Shown here piece by piece: positions 25,898 through 34,474 of a DNA stretch of 41,924 nucleotides (its first letter is position 1; each line of letters opens with the position of its first letter). The stretch is from positions 1-41,924 of the forward strand of contig WGNT01000017.1 in the NCBI GenBank assembly GCA_016124425.1, written 5' to 3'. The DNA comes from Cytophagales bacterium. Lineage in GTDB: Bacteria > Bacteroidota > Bacteroidia > Cytophagales > Cyclobacteriaceae. The notes below the pieces were generated by a model, which saw only the letters and a program-made list of their open reading frames with translations, searched no databases and was not told the DNA's origin. The translations under genes were made by a program, and so were the position numbers.

Positions 25898-28216
25898 ATG
25901 TATAGAATTAGTCTTAATAAATATAACACCATCTTTTGGCTGCTCTTTCTTGTTGGAATTGAAGTGATTGCCCAACCGGGAGACCATATTTATGTGAAAG
26001 ATAAAAAGGGGAATCCAATACCTCACGCTGTCATTCGTATACAGAAGGACTCGGCATTTAGCGTTTCTCAGGAGGGTTCCTTTGAACTTCCCCTCCAACT
26101 GGACCCAGAGGTATGGATAGAAGTAACAGCTATGGGGTACGACCCACAGCTGATAAAGGTGAAGGACCTATACGCTAGGCCCATATTAAACCTCCAGGAG
26201 AAAATCGGCCAATTGGGAGAGGTAGTGGTTGCTGCTACGCGCACAGACAGAAGTGTTGAAAATCTACCTATGCCTGTGACGATAATTGGAAACGAACAAA
26301 TTCAGGAGACAGGTGGGATGCGGCTTTCGGAGGTATTAAGGGAGCAAACAGGTTTGCAGGTAGTCAATAATCACGGTTCCGGTCTTCAGATGCAGGGACT
26401 ATCTTCTGACTACATCTTAATTCTGTTGGACGGTGAACCGCTGATTGGAAGGACAGCAGGAAATTTTGATTTGGACCGAATATCCGTTTCCAATATCGAA
26501 CGTATCGAAGTACTTCGTGGACCTTCAAGCGCCATATACGGAAGCGAAGCCATGGCCGGTGTGATCAACATCGTGACTAAAACCAGCCAACAAAGATTTT
26601 CCGCAACCCTAGAATCCCGGTACCGCACATTCAACACGGTGGATATGGGTGCGGAAGTAGGATTCAACAAGGATGATTGGAGTCTTTATGCCTACTTCAA
26701 CCGGTTTTCAACTGACGGCTTTGATCTAAATCCGGAGGTCATAGGCAAGACCCAAAGTCCTTTCACCGCAAACACTGCCCAGTTTAAAATCGGCAAAAAG
26801 TTGAATAAATGGGACTTTAAGCTTTATTCCAGGTTTTATGACGAACGTTCTGCCAATGTAATGGAAGTACGTGGAGGATCTGAACGCAGGCTGGCAGACC
26901 TTACCGGAGAGCGGTTGGATTTAAATTTAAATCCGACAATCCGCTTCACGCCAAACGAAAAGTGGCTATTGACGCTGCGGAGTATGAGTTCAGTGTTTGA
27001 GACCAACACCAAAATGCGATTCCAAGAAAATCTCGAATTGCTTGACAATCAAGACTTCAGACAGATCTACCATAGAACGGAAGTTCAAGTTGACCATCAA
27101 GTGGCTAAAAATCAGCTATTAACCGTTGGCGCCGGACACCTGATTGAGTCCGTATCCGCAACACGCTACGATGACAACAACCGGTTCGATGCGGGGTATC
27201 TATTCCTACAGCACCAATGGGATCCAACGGAAAAATGGAACATCGTTAGTGGTGTAAGGGGGGATTTGCATAGCCAGTACGGAGGACGGATCAGTCCAAA
27301 ATTATCAGGAATGTATGCATTTAACGATAAATTCAGTTGGCAACTGTCCGTTGGTGCGGGCTTCAAGGCACCGGATTTTCGACAACTGTTGTTGAACTTC
27401 AACAATGCGTCTGCGGGATACTATGTATTTGGGGCAACATTGGTACAGGACGGAATCGAGCAGCTGCAATCGCAGGGATTGGCACAACAAATCTTGATAG
27501 ACCCCGCTCAGTTTGGTACCCTAAAAGCAGAAACATCAACCGCTATTAACACCGGCTTCCGCTGGAAATTGTCAAATGACCTGCTTATCACAGGAAATTT
27601 CTTTCAGAATTTCATCTCCAACCTTATCGAAACGGCACCTGTAGCAAGGCTTACTTCCGGCCAAAATGCCTTTTCATACTTTAACGTATCCAGTGTCATT
27701 ACAAGGGGAACAGAAGTAGATTGGACTTACCGGATTGCTGATAACTTAGAGGTATCCGTGGGCTATATGTATCTAGATGCCAGAGATATGGATGTCTTAG
27801 CGAAAATAGATGAAGGGGAAATTTTCAAAAGAGATGCACAAAATCGTACCCGTCGAGTAACTAGAGGTGAGTATGGAGGCCTTTTTAATAGAAGCCGACA
27901 CAGCGGAAATGTCAAAGTCACGTATCAGGAACCCTTCTCCGGAATAAATGCCTCCCTCCGCGCTATCTACAGAGGAAGGTTCGGCTTTGGCGATATCAAC
28001 GGAAATCTCATTTTAGACGATCCTTCCGAATATGCCAGGGGACTAACCAGTTGGAATCTATCTATCAACAAAACCTTTAACAGTGGAGTAATGCTTGAGG
28101 CAGGAGGATTTAACTTGTTGAATCAGATCAACTTATTTGATCCAACCAATCCAGGCCGTTTACTCTTCGTTGGAGCCAAACTACCATTACACCAATTATT
28201 AAAAACAACTAATTAA
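25898..28216 (+). CDS. hmuR: TonB-dependent haem receptor
   Basis: This 772-residue protein has a signal peptide ending VIAQ and a short carboxypeptidase-like beta domain (GNPIPHAVIRIQKDS). The TonB box region GEVVVAATRTDRSVEN is followed by a plug with DYILILLDGEPLIGR, SNIERIEVLRGPSSAIYGS and GVINIVTK. In the barrel, GFKAPDFRQLLLNF matches the FRAP-type motif region of haem receptors. It imports haem through the outer membrane using TonB. It is followed 9 bp later by hmuY, its likely surface partner. Confidence 0.9.
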   Translation: MYRISLNKYNTIFWLLFLVGIEVIAQPGDHIYVKDKKGNPIPHAVIRIQKDSAFSVSQEGSFELPLQLDPEVWIEVTAMGYDPQLIKVKDLYARPILNLQEKIGQLGEVVVAATRTDRSVENLPMPVTIIGNEQIQETGGMRLSEVLREQTGLQVVNNHGSGLQMQGLSSDYILILLDGEPLIGRTAGNFDLDRISVSNIERIEVLRGPSSAIYGSEAMAGVINIVTKTSQQRFSATLESRYRTFNTVDMGAEVGFNKDDWSLYAYFNRFSTDGFDLNPEVIGKTQSPFTANTAQFKIGKKLNKWDFKLYSRFYDERSANVMEVRGGSERRLADLTGERLDLNLNPTIRFTPNEKWLLTLRSMSSVFETNTKMRFQENLELLDNQDFRQIYHRTEVQVDHQVAKNQLLTVGAGHLIESVSATRYDDNNRFDAGYLFLQHQWDPTEKWNIVSGVRGDLHSQYGGRISPKLSGMYAFNDKFSWQLSVGAGFKAPDFRQLLLNFNNASAGYYVFGATLVQDGIEQLQSQGLAQQILIDPAQFGTLKAETSTAINTGFRWKLSNDLLITGNFFQNFISNLIETAPVARLTSGQNAFSYFNVSSVITRGTEVDWTYRIADNLEVSVGYMYLDARDMDVLAKIDEGEIFKRDAQNRTRRVTRGEYGGLFNRSRHSGNVKVTYQEPFSGINASLRAIYRGRFGFGDINGNLILDDPSEYARGLTSWNLSINKTFNSGVMLEAGGFNLLNQINLFDPTNPGRLLFVGAKLPLHQLLKTTN

Positions 28217-28225
28217 ATACATACC

Positions 28226-28849
28226 ATGAAAAAAATGAATGCCTTATTATCAAGCCTGTTAATCCTTGCTTCGTTCACGAATTGTAATTCAGGCGAAGAA
28301 ACCCAGCCAGAAGTACCTCTTGAGGCGGTATTGGTTGAAAACATCCATGCGCCCAACGATGTCATAGATAGAACTACCGGACAAGTTACCGAGGTACGGC
28401 CATTTCGGTATTTTAGTCTTGAAGGGAACAAACTGGTGGAAAGCCAGGGTGGTGACTGGGATATAGGCTTCAAAGGTATTACCATCATCGTAAATAGTGG
28501 GATAAGCGGTTCGGGCAGTGCCCGTGGAACCGTCGTATCCGGCGTATTCGACGAAATGGATGCGGTGCCTGCTACGGCAAACTTGATCAGCGATGGACCT
28601 AATGGCCTGGCAATTCCTACGGGTTCTGGTAATGGATGGTATAACTACAATTTCACCTCGCATGTGGTTAGCCCCATTCCAGGAAGGGTCTTATTGTTTA
28701 AGACAAATGCCGGAAACTATGCCAAGGTGGAAATCTTGTCTTACTATCAAAATAACCCCCCGCTTGCGGATGTAAGTGGCTTTTCAACTCCAAGTGCCTA
28801 CTATACATTCAGATATATACTTCAGCCCAACGGAAGCAAAGAGTTTTAG
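28226..28849 (+). CDS. hmuY: HmuY-family haem-binding lipoprotein
   Basis: This 207-residue lipoprotein has a signal ending LASFTNC (Cys20). The mature part has the HmuY-family core: RPFRYFSLEGNKLV, GDWDIGFKGITIIVNSG, ISGSGSARG, and YAKVEILSYYQNN near the end, in an all-beta protein. In Porphyromonas gingivalis HmuY captures haem at the cell surface and passes it to HmuR. The order hmuR-hmuY is reversed from that organism, but the pair is kept. The axial haem ligands cannot be assigned with confidence here. Confidence 0.87.
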   Translation: MKKMNALLSSLLILASFTNCNSGEETQPEVPLEAVLVENIHAPNDVIDRTTGQVTEVRPFRYFSLEGNKLVESQGGDWDIGFKGITIIVNSGISGSGSARGTVVSGVFDEMDAVPATANLISDGPNGLAIPTGSGNGWYNYNFTSHVVSPIPGRVLLFKTNAGNYAKVEILSYYQNNPPLADVSGFSTPSAYYTFRYILQPNGSKEF

Positions 28850-28864
28850 CCGCAAAACGCCCAC

Positions 28865-28908
28865 CTCGGGTTTCGGTGCCTAGTCCGAAATCCGAGATTT
28901 TTTCTTTG
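28865..28908 (+). terminator. Rho-independent terminator of the haem operon
   Basis: CTCGGGTTTCGG (28865-28876) pairs with CCGAAATCCGAG (28885-28896) over 12 positions, including one G-T pair, with an 8-nt loop. ATTTTTTCTTT follows. It lies 15 bp after the hmuY stop codon. Confidence 0.9.
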
Positions 28909-28967
28909 ATTACATCACACTGACCAAACTACTGTAAACATCATCGCTAAAACCTAAACGTGCATGC

Positions 28968-29270
28968 CTATTTTACGGTAGACTGTATTTCCATCGCATT
29001 GAACCGGTCTGAAAAACGTTGCCAATTGTGATTATGAACAACAAAAAACGTATTCCCTGGATCTATTACCCAAATAAAACGGCTGTTGGTTCCTAGCCTT
29101 TCAGACACGTTGTCGTATTGAATATTGAAATTAAGCGAAACCCAAGGGGAAAAGTCATAGCTGCTGTTTAATCGAATCAAGTGCGTTTGAAAAATCCCCT
29201 GCTCCAAATGTACATTACTGTGAATATAACTGGCCGTCATATGCAGCCCTTCGAACGGACGCATAAAAAA
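28968..29270 (-). pseudogene. C-terminal remnant of a DUF5916 outer-membrane protein
   Basis: About 100 codons remain on the minus strand. SPWVSLNFNIQYDNVSERLG, TNSRFIWVIDPGNTFFVVHN and NWQRFSDRF match the last barrel strands of DUF5916 proteins. The intact neighbour on the opposite strand has the counterpart FIQYNNQINNINLNTRLQWRY. A stop at 29271-29273 cuts the frame upstream and the rest of the gene is missing. It lies directly upstream of the intact paralogue, so it is probably debris of an old duplication or rearrangement. Confidence 0.7.
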
Positions 29271-29421
29271 CTATACCGACAAGAGGGAACGATGGAAAAC
29301 AATGCACTTACTTTTTGATGATGCCCAAACAAATTACCACGGGAAAATAGCACCATTTATATAAAAACAGAATAGGCTTCTGCATTTGAATGATTAAATT
29401 TGTCTTAGAATGCGAGAATTA

Positions 29422-31638
29422 ATGAAAAGGATAATTTTTGTTTTTTTATGCACCCTGTCAGGATTTCTGTCAGCATTAGCCCAAACGGAGGACCATCCTG
29501 GGATTTTTGCGAACAAAATAAATGAACCCATCAAAATTGACGGCGTGTTGGAGGAAAATGTTTGGCACGAAGAAGGATGGGTATCTGATTTTGTGCAGAC
29601 CTTTCCTTCTGATACTTCTTTGGCCATCGTCCAGACGAAAGTCAAAATCGTTTTTAACGAAAAATTCCTATACATCGCTGCCGTCATGTTCAATAACGAT
29701 CCGCGAAAAGGGGATGACTATGTAAGCACTTCTTTGAGAAGAGACTTTAGGGGAAACCAAAATGACGGCGTCAGTTTCGTTTTTGATACGTTCAAAGATA
29801 AGACCAACGGCTATATTTTCGGCGTCAACCCGTACGGTGTGCAACGGGAGGCAATGATGGGAAATGGAGGAATGAACCGAAGTGATTTCAACCTCGCATG
29901 GGACAATAAATGGTATGCAGAGGCAAAGATTTATGAAGACAAATGGGTGGTAGAAGTGGCTATTCCTTTCTCTACGCTACGTTATAAAGATGGGGGAAGA
30001 AATTGGAACGTTAACTTTTACAGAATCGACAGCAAATACTCCGAAAAATCTACCTGGACGCCGATTCCGAAAAATTTTAATGTCACCCACATGGCTTTTT
30101 CCAGAAACCTTACTTTCTCTGAGGAGATTCCGAAGGGAGGAACCAATGTATCGGTGATTCCTTATGCCGCCATGGGGACCTCCAGAAATTACTTGGAAGG
30201 ATACAGTGAACCGCTTAAGCCCTCATTTGGGGGCGATGCCAAAATTGGTGTAGGACCGGCACTGAACCTGGACCTAACGGTAAACCCAGATTTTTCCCAG
30301 GTTGAGGTTGATGAACAGGTTACGAACTTAGATCGTTTCGAGATATTCTTTCCGGAGCGACGGCAGTTTTTCCTTGAAAACGCTGATTTGTTTGCAGACT
30401 TCGGCACAGAACGGATCCGGCCTTTTTTTTCCCGAAGGATTGGCGTGGACAGGGACGAAAACACCGGCCAAAATGTTCAAAACCAGATTTTCTACGGGGC
30501 TAGGTTGAGCGGTAAACTTACCAATGACCTGCGCATAGGAGCGATGAACATGCAAACTGCCAATGATCCGCTACGAGGAATCTCAGGAAAAAACTTTACC
30601 GTAGCCGCACTGCAACGGAAGGTATTTAACAGATCGAACATCGGGGTAATGCTTGTAAACCGTGAGACCATGGACATCGAAAAAGGCGGAAGATCCGTGC
30701 TTGACGATGCCTATAACAGAATGGCAGGCCTGGATTACAACCTACTTTCCAAAGATAACCGCTGGAGCGGTAAATTTTTTTACCACCGGACGTTTGAGGA
30801 AAAAGCCGGAAATGATGCCGGAACCGCCCATGCAGGTCTTATGTTCAATGATGTCAATTTTTCTGCAGGCATGGCCTATTCCTACGTAGGCCGAGATTAT
30901 AATCCCGCGGTAGGCTTTACCCCTAGAACCGATTTTCAGCGGTTTGCACCGGAAATCGCTTATGTGTTTTTTCCAAAAACGGGGACCATCAACCGCCACG
31001 GCCCTCTCGTTAAATCCGAAACACTGTGGAACGAAAGACTTGGAATCACGGACGAATTGCACACCTTAAGCTATCTGATTCAGTTTGATTCATTTGCGGA
31101 GATGACATTCAGCTATAATAACCAATACACCTATCTCTTTTTTCCCTTTGACCCAACCCGGACCGGTGGTGAACCCTTGCTGGAAGGTACCTCCTATAGA
31201 AACAACAACCTGGGGTTCGACTTCCGTACGGATCCAAGGAAGATTTTCGCTATTCTTGGAAAAGGCCAGATTGGTGAATATTTTAATGGCACCATGAGTA
31301 ACTTTTCTGGAACCACCCAGTGGCGCTTGGGATATCTGGCCAATATATCGATGAACATCAGCTATAGCAGAATCAGACTTCCGGAGCCACAGCCTAGTGC
31401 TGATTTGGTTCTTATCGGTCCGAGATTCGATTTGACATTTACAAAAAGCCTATTCTGGACCACCTTCATCCAATACAACAATCAGATCAACAACATCAAT
31501 CTGAACACAAGGCTGCAGTGGAGATATGCTCCGGTTTCAGATCTTTTTATGGTTTACACGGACAATTACTTTCCCGTGTCTTTTGCCTCCAAACAAAGGG
31601 CTTTTGTCATGAAACTTAATTACTGGTTGAACTTGTAA
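29422..31638 (+). CDS. CBM9-like/DUF5916 outer-membrane protein
   Basis: I start this at the ATG at 29422 (738 residues, MKRIIFVFLC, signal ending LAQ). A TAAATTTG box at 29395-29402 would start transcription about where the alternative ATG at 29410 lies. Residues about 20-200 form a family-9 carbohydrate-binding-like domain (INEPIKIDGVLEENVWHEEG, FKDKTNGYIFGVNPYGVQRE). The rest is DUF5916, with NPDFSQVEVDEQVTNLDRFE, FPERRQFFLENADLF, RPFFSRRIG and a predicted beta-barrel ending in NYWLNL. Such proteins are common in Bacteroidota outer membranes; their function is not established. Tandem hairpin repeats begin 3 bp after the stop codon. Confidence 0.88.
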   Translation: MKRIIFVFLCTLSGFLSALAQTEDHPGIFANKINEPIKIDGVLEENVWHEEGWVSDFVQTFPSDTSLAIVQTKVKIVFNEKFLYIAAVMFNNDPRKGDDYVSTSLRRDFRGNQNDGVSFVFDTFKDKTNGYIFGVNPYGVQREAMMGNGGMNRSDFNLAWDNKWYAEAKIYEDKWVVEVAIPFSTLRYKDGGRNWNVNFYRIDSKYSEKSTWTPIPKNFNVTHMAFSRNLTFSEEIPKGGTNVSVIPYAAMGTSRNYLEGYSEPLKPSFGGDAKIGVGPALNLDLTVNPDFSQVEVDEQVTNLDRFEIFFPERRQFFLENADLFADFGTERIRPFFSRRIGVDRDENTGQNVQNQIFYGARLSGKLTNDLRIGAMNMQTANDPLRGISGKNFTVAALQRKVFNRSNIGVMLVNRETMDIEKGGRSVLDDAYNRMAGLDYNLLSKDNRWSGKFFYHRTFEEKAGNDAGTAHAGLMFNDVNFSAGMAYSYVGRDYNPAVGFTPRTDFQRFAPEIAYVFFPKTGTINRHGPLVKSETLWNERLGITDELHTLSYLIQFDSFAEMTFSYNNQYTYLFFPFDPTRTGGEPLLEGTSYRNNNLGFDFRTDPRKIFAILGKGQIGEYFNGTMSNFSGTTQWRLGYLANISMNISYSRIRLPEPQPSADLVLIGPRFDLTFTKSLFWTTFIQYNNQINNINLNTRLQWRYAPVSDLFMVYTDNYFPVSFASKQRAFVMKLNYWLNL

Positions 31639-31640
31639 CT

Positions 31641-31802
31641 GCTGTTCGACATTTGCAATGTCGTACTCAAGATAAAGAGGATTTGCAATCCTTGGACAGC
31701 ACCGTTCGTCAACGGAATCATGCTGTTCGACATTTGCAATGTCGAACTCAAGATAAAAAGGATTTACAATCCTTGGAAAGCACTGTTCGTCAACGGGATT
31801 TA
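31641..31802. repeat. Two 81-bp tandem repeat units with conserved hairpins
   Basis: Unit 1 (31641-31721) and unit 2 (31722-31802) are about 90% identical. Each holds three hairpins. The first is CGACATT-TGC-AATGTCG (31647-31663 in unit 1). The second is AGGATT-TGC-AATCCT (31678-31692). The third is CCGTT-CGTC-AACGG (31702-31715). In unit 2 the changes fall in a loop (TGC to TAC) or turn a C-G into a T-G pair, so pairing is kept. This looks like a REP/BIME-type extragenic palindromic element. No mobilising enzyme is in the window. Confidence 0.75.
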
Positions 31803-31856
31803 CTAACTCCCGGTATCTGTCTAATAAGATTAAAAAAGACGAGGGGCAGCATCCAA

Positions 31857-32870
31857 CTACAACCATTCCCTCAAAAACCGCAAGATATCTTCTCGCATTT
31901 CGGCAGTTTCCACATGCGCCACGGGATAAATGGTCAATTTCCAAGCCTCCGGTGCCCCATCTCGGGTATAAACTTCTTTGAGATTCCCGTCGATGATTTT
32001 CAATCCTTCTAGCGGCGTAAGCGGGTCAAATTCTCCGGCCAGCGCAAAATGAGGGCGAGGAGAAATCAACGCGTTAATAGTAGAGGTAGTGAAATGAGTC
32101 AATAAATCGGGTACGTAATAATAAATGCCATGAAGCTGTAAATCCTCTTTCTCCATCAATGTATGGAAATCAGTCAGGCAGTTCAGGTCAACCGTTACTC
32201 CGATCCGTTCGTCCAAAGCGGCCAGCCACCATGCCATCGTGCTTCCCATTGACATGCCCATGGTAGCAATCCGCGTATCATCTACATCGTTACGCGACAC
32301 CAAGTAATCCAATGCGCGCAGGTTATCATAGACCATCATGCCAAACAGCGTCTGACCCTTCCAGAGCATTTCCTTAAAAAGATCGATTTCGGTCCTTCCC
32401 GAACGCTCGCCAAATCCCCAAGAATCTAGGCAGAACCCGGCATAGCCTTCCTTCGCCAATGCAATGGCATAAGGAGGAGTTTGCATTTCCATTCTTCCGT
32501 GGACAAATTCGTTCTTTCCTACCTCATATTGGCCAAAATGGGAGTGGTTGAAGAGAACGATAGGTAATTTACCGGTTGCGTTTTTAGGTTTGGAAAAATA
32601 GGCTGGAACCCGTTCTAAACCGTTTATATCAAGAAGTAACTTTTCGATTATAACTCCATCAATTTCTTCCCTTGATATCACCTGCACGTTTATGGGTCTA
32701 TCGCGGTCAGGCAACCTGCCTAAAAGGGCATAGAGTTCTTTGCGTAAAACCTCTTTTTCCTTGATCTCATTTAGGCTATCTGGCATTATTGGGGTAATTT
32801 GTTGGGAAAAGGTGTCCGTTAAGCTACTCAAAATTAAAAACGAGAAAGTAAATGATCGGAATGTGGACAT
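31857..32870 (-). CDS. Exported alpha/beta hydrolase (esterase or dienelactone-hydrolase type)
   Basis: I start this at the ATG at 32870 (337 residues, MSTFRSFTFSFLILSS, signal ending FSQ); an ATG at 32897 would add nine residues. The hydrolase core has LPIVLFNHSHFGQYEVGKN (oxyanion region), GFCLDSWGFGERSG and the nucleophile elbow ATMGMSMGSTMAW (GxSxG). Later come FALAGEFDPLTP, with the likely acid, and YPVAHVETAEM, with the likely histidine. It resembles acetyl-xylan-esterase/dienelactone-hydrolase relatives secreted by Bacteroidota. The substrate is unknown. It is transcribed away from the toxin-antitoxin pair. Confidence 0.82.
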   Translation of the reverse strand: MSTFRSFTFSFLILSSLTDTFSQQITPIMPDSLNEIKEKEVLRKELYALLGRLPDRDRPINVQVISREEIDGVIIEKLLLDINGLERVPAYFSKPKNATGKLPIVLFNHSHFGQYEVGKNEFVHGRMEMQTPPYAIALAKEGYAGFCLDSWGFGERSGRTEIDLFKEMLWKGQTLFGMMVYDNLRALDYLVSRNDVDDTRIATMGMSMGSTMAWWLAALDERIGVTVDLNCLTDFHTLMEKEDLQLHGIYYYVPDLLTHFTTSTINALISPRPHFALAGEFDPLTPLEGLKIIDGNLKEVYTRDGAPEAWKLTIYPVAHVETAEMREDILRFLREWL

Positions 32871-32960
32871 TCGTATAGGATACATAAGCAACTGCATTGA
32901 AGAAGACCAATTTAATCTTAAAAATCAGAATAAAAAAATTGAAATCAGTTTACGCGATTC

Positions 32961-32993
32961 GGACAAATTACGTTATATTAGGGGACAAATTAC
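32961..32993 (+). promoter_or_regulatory. Direct-repeat operator candidate of the RES-Xre locus
   Basis: GGACAAATTAC occurs at 32961-32971 and again at 32983-32993. The copies are 22 bp apart, about two helical turns, so they face the same side of the DNA. The second copy ends 10 bp before the antitoxin start. Autorepression by the Xre antitoxin is typical of these modules, so this is the best operator candidate. Confidence 0.55.
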
Positions 32994-33003
32994 TTCATTA
33001 GTC

Positions 33004-33465
33004 ATGTCAAAAAAGCCTACTAAAGTATGTGAACCTACTGTAGCTCCCTACAGAAAATCCAACTTGTCTGTTCAGGACATTCTTGATGTTGATTTTTGTC
33101 GTTTGGACGAGCCGTTAAATCGAGTGGATACGTTTCGTAATGGTTTAGAAAGAAAGTCGTTTGAAAGCCTTAAATCAATATCCGGTCTAGACAATCATAC
33201 ATTGGCTGCGGCCTTGGGAGTTTCAGCCAAAACCCTACAACGAAAGGATATATTTGATACCATACAGTCCGAAAAAATGTATGAGTTGGCCAACTTGTAT
33301 GCTTTAGGCATCAATTATTTTGGAAAAGAAGGATTTAGACGATGGATGGAGCGTCCACTTTTTTCTATTGGGAATATCAAGCCCTTAGCATTGATCGATG
33401 TTTCAGAGGGTTTGGAAATTTTAAAGGCTGAAATCATGCGCCTACAACATGGCATTGCGGTTTAG
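33004..33465 (+). CDS. Antitoxin of a RES-Xre toxin-antitoxin pair (MbcA/ParS/Xre family)
   Basis: I start this at the ATG at 33004 (153 residues, MSKKPTKVCEPTVAPY); the frame stays open much further upstream, but that part overlaps the hydrolase gene and has no features. An Xre-like helix-turn-helix is seen in SISGLDNHTLAAALGVSAKT. The C-terminal MbcA/ParS toxin-binding domain is seen in EGFRRWMERPLFSIGNIKP and GLEILKAEIMRLQHGIAV. It should neutralise the RES toxin encoded 7 bp downstream and repress the operon. Confidence 0.9.
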   Translation: MSKKPTKVCEPTVAPYRKSNLSVQDILDVDFCRLDEPLNRVDTFRNGLERKSFESLKSISGLDNHTLAAALGVSAKTLQRKDIFDTIQSEKMYELANLYALGINYFGKEGFRRWMERPLFSIGNIKPLALIDVSEGLEILKAEIMRLQHGIAV

Positions 33466-33472
33466 TCTGATA

Positions 33473-33928
33473 ATGAGGATTTACAGAATAGCGGTGACTA
33501 AATACTGCGATGCAAGTGGCGAAGGGGCAAAACTGTATGGTGGAAGATGGAATTTACCCGGAAACCCGGCTTTGTACGGAAGTGCTTCGGTTTCATCAGC
33601 TTTACTTGAACGGTTGACAGTAGATAGCGAGTTGCTATCATCAGAAAGATATGTGATTTATTCGGTGATGGAATTCGATATTTCAGATGATTTAGTACTT
33701 GTACCAAACCTAGGGGAACTACCCATGGGATGGTATGATATACCACCTATACAGGCCTCCCAAGAGTACGGGACAAACTTGTTGGAATCGGGAATAGTTT
33801 GTTTTGGTGTCCCCTCCGTTGTGGATCAAACCTCATTGAATTTTGTCCTAAATCCCCTATCAAGTAAATTTAGTTCGGTTTCGTATGATATTTACCCACT
33901 CAAATTGGATCGGCGAATTGTTACGTAA
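33473..33928 (+). CDS. RES-domain toxin
   Basis: I start this at the ATG at 33473 (151 residues), just after the antitoxin stop; an upstream start at 33449 would overlap that gene. The N-terminus MRIYRIAVTKYCDASGEGAK, then LYGGRWNLPGNPALYG, is the RES-domain signature with the conserved Arg in GGRWN. The Glu in SALLERLTVDSE and the Ser in the TSLNFVLNPLSSKFS region complete the R-E-S set by position. RES toxins degrade NAD+ and are normally held in check by the Xre partner. All key segments look intact. Confidence 0.9.
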   Translation: MRIYRIAVTKYCDASGEGAKLYGGRWNLPGNPALYGSASVSSALLERLTVDSELLSSERYVIYSVMEFDISDDLVLVPNLGELPMGWYDIPPIQASQEYGTNLLESGIVCFGVPSVVDQTSLNFVLNPLSSKFSSVSYDIYPLKLDRRIVT

Positions 33929-34474
33929 ATAATTTCATTCTTTTAGATTTATTTTTTAGGTGGTTGAAAATGACTCCTTCCTACTTATCATTCGTCTCTG
34001 AATCAGGACACAAACCCCCATTGCCTTCTTTGGACAAAGCAACTGACATGGATGGATTGATTTGTTGGGATTGGGAATTCATGAAATTTCCAAAAATTGA
34101 CAGCAAGAAGAAAAGTATAAAAAGGATCTTTAAGCGGCGTTTAGGCAACATAAGGTTGCTTTGTAAAATACCGAAAGTTACCAAAGAAAGAGGGCAAGAT
34201 ATGGATAATCAATCAATGATTTTTCTAATGAATGCGGCTTCATTCGCAATACTGGAATTTGCTAGGCCAAAACCATTTCGATATGAGTTTCGAAGATGAT
34301 TTTTGACAATGGCAAACGTCATTTTTTTAATATTCTACCATCTATTAGTTTATATTATAAACCTAAAGTGATGAAATTTTTTTAAGGCCTCTATAAAGAA
34401 TTTTCTTTATATTACATAAAAAATCATTGGCTGTTACTAGGGGCCAAAAAGAAGTCATTAAAGCTGTTTATTCT
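33929..34474. other. Gap between the toxin gene and a membrane protein gene
   Basis: About 545 bp. Opposing frames overlap here: a 111-codon plus-strand frame without recognisable features, and a minus-strand frame with a signal-like start (see 33981-34151). The rest, 34300-34474, is AT-rich and presumably holds the promoter of the membrane protein gene. Confidence 0.35.
33981..34151 (-). CDS. Possible small exported peptide, loosely NVEALA-like
   Basis: The 56-codon frame starts at the ATG at 34151. It has a basic start (MLPKRRLK), a hydrophobic stretch (ILFILFFLLSIF) and then SMSVALSKEGNGGLC before a short polar end. The SVAL-S-KEGNGG-C pattern is loosely like the small NVEALA-type secreted peptides of Bacteroidota, but it is not a clear match. 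No good promoter or neighbouring export gene supports it. It may be a chance frame. Confidence 0.25.
   Translation of the reverse strand: MLPKRRLKILFILFFLLSIFGNFMNSQSQQINPSMSVALSKEGNGGLCPDSETNDK

Noticed and set aside
28865..28908. Riboswitch
   Set aside because: The hairpin follows the last haem gene and ends in a T-run, so a plain terminator explains it.
31641..31802. CRISPR array
   Set aside because: Only two nearly identical adjoining units with no unique spacers and no cas genes.
31537..31944. Minus-strand frame through the tandem repeats
   Set aside because: The repeat period (81 bp) is a multiple of three, which keeps a frame open by chance and gives a repeated peptide. It overlaps the ends of two real genes.
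32740..33003. Long N-terminal extension of the antitoxin
   Set aside because: It overlaps the hydrolase gene on the other strand and covers the direct-repeat operator candidate; the ATG at 33004 gives the normal family length.
33964..34299. 111-codon plus-strand frame after the RES toxin gene
   Set aside because: Composition is not protein-like (Lys/Arg-rich without any domain), and it overlaps a more plausible small frame on the other strand.
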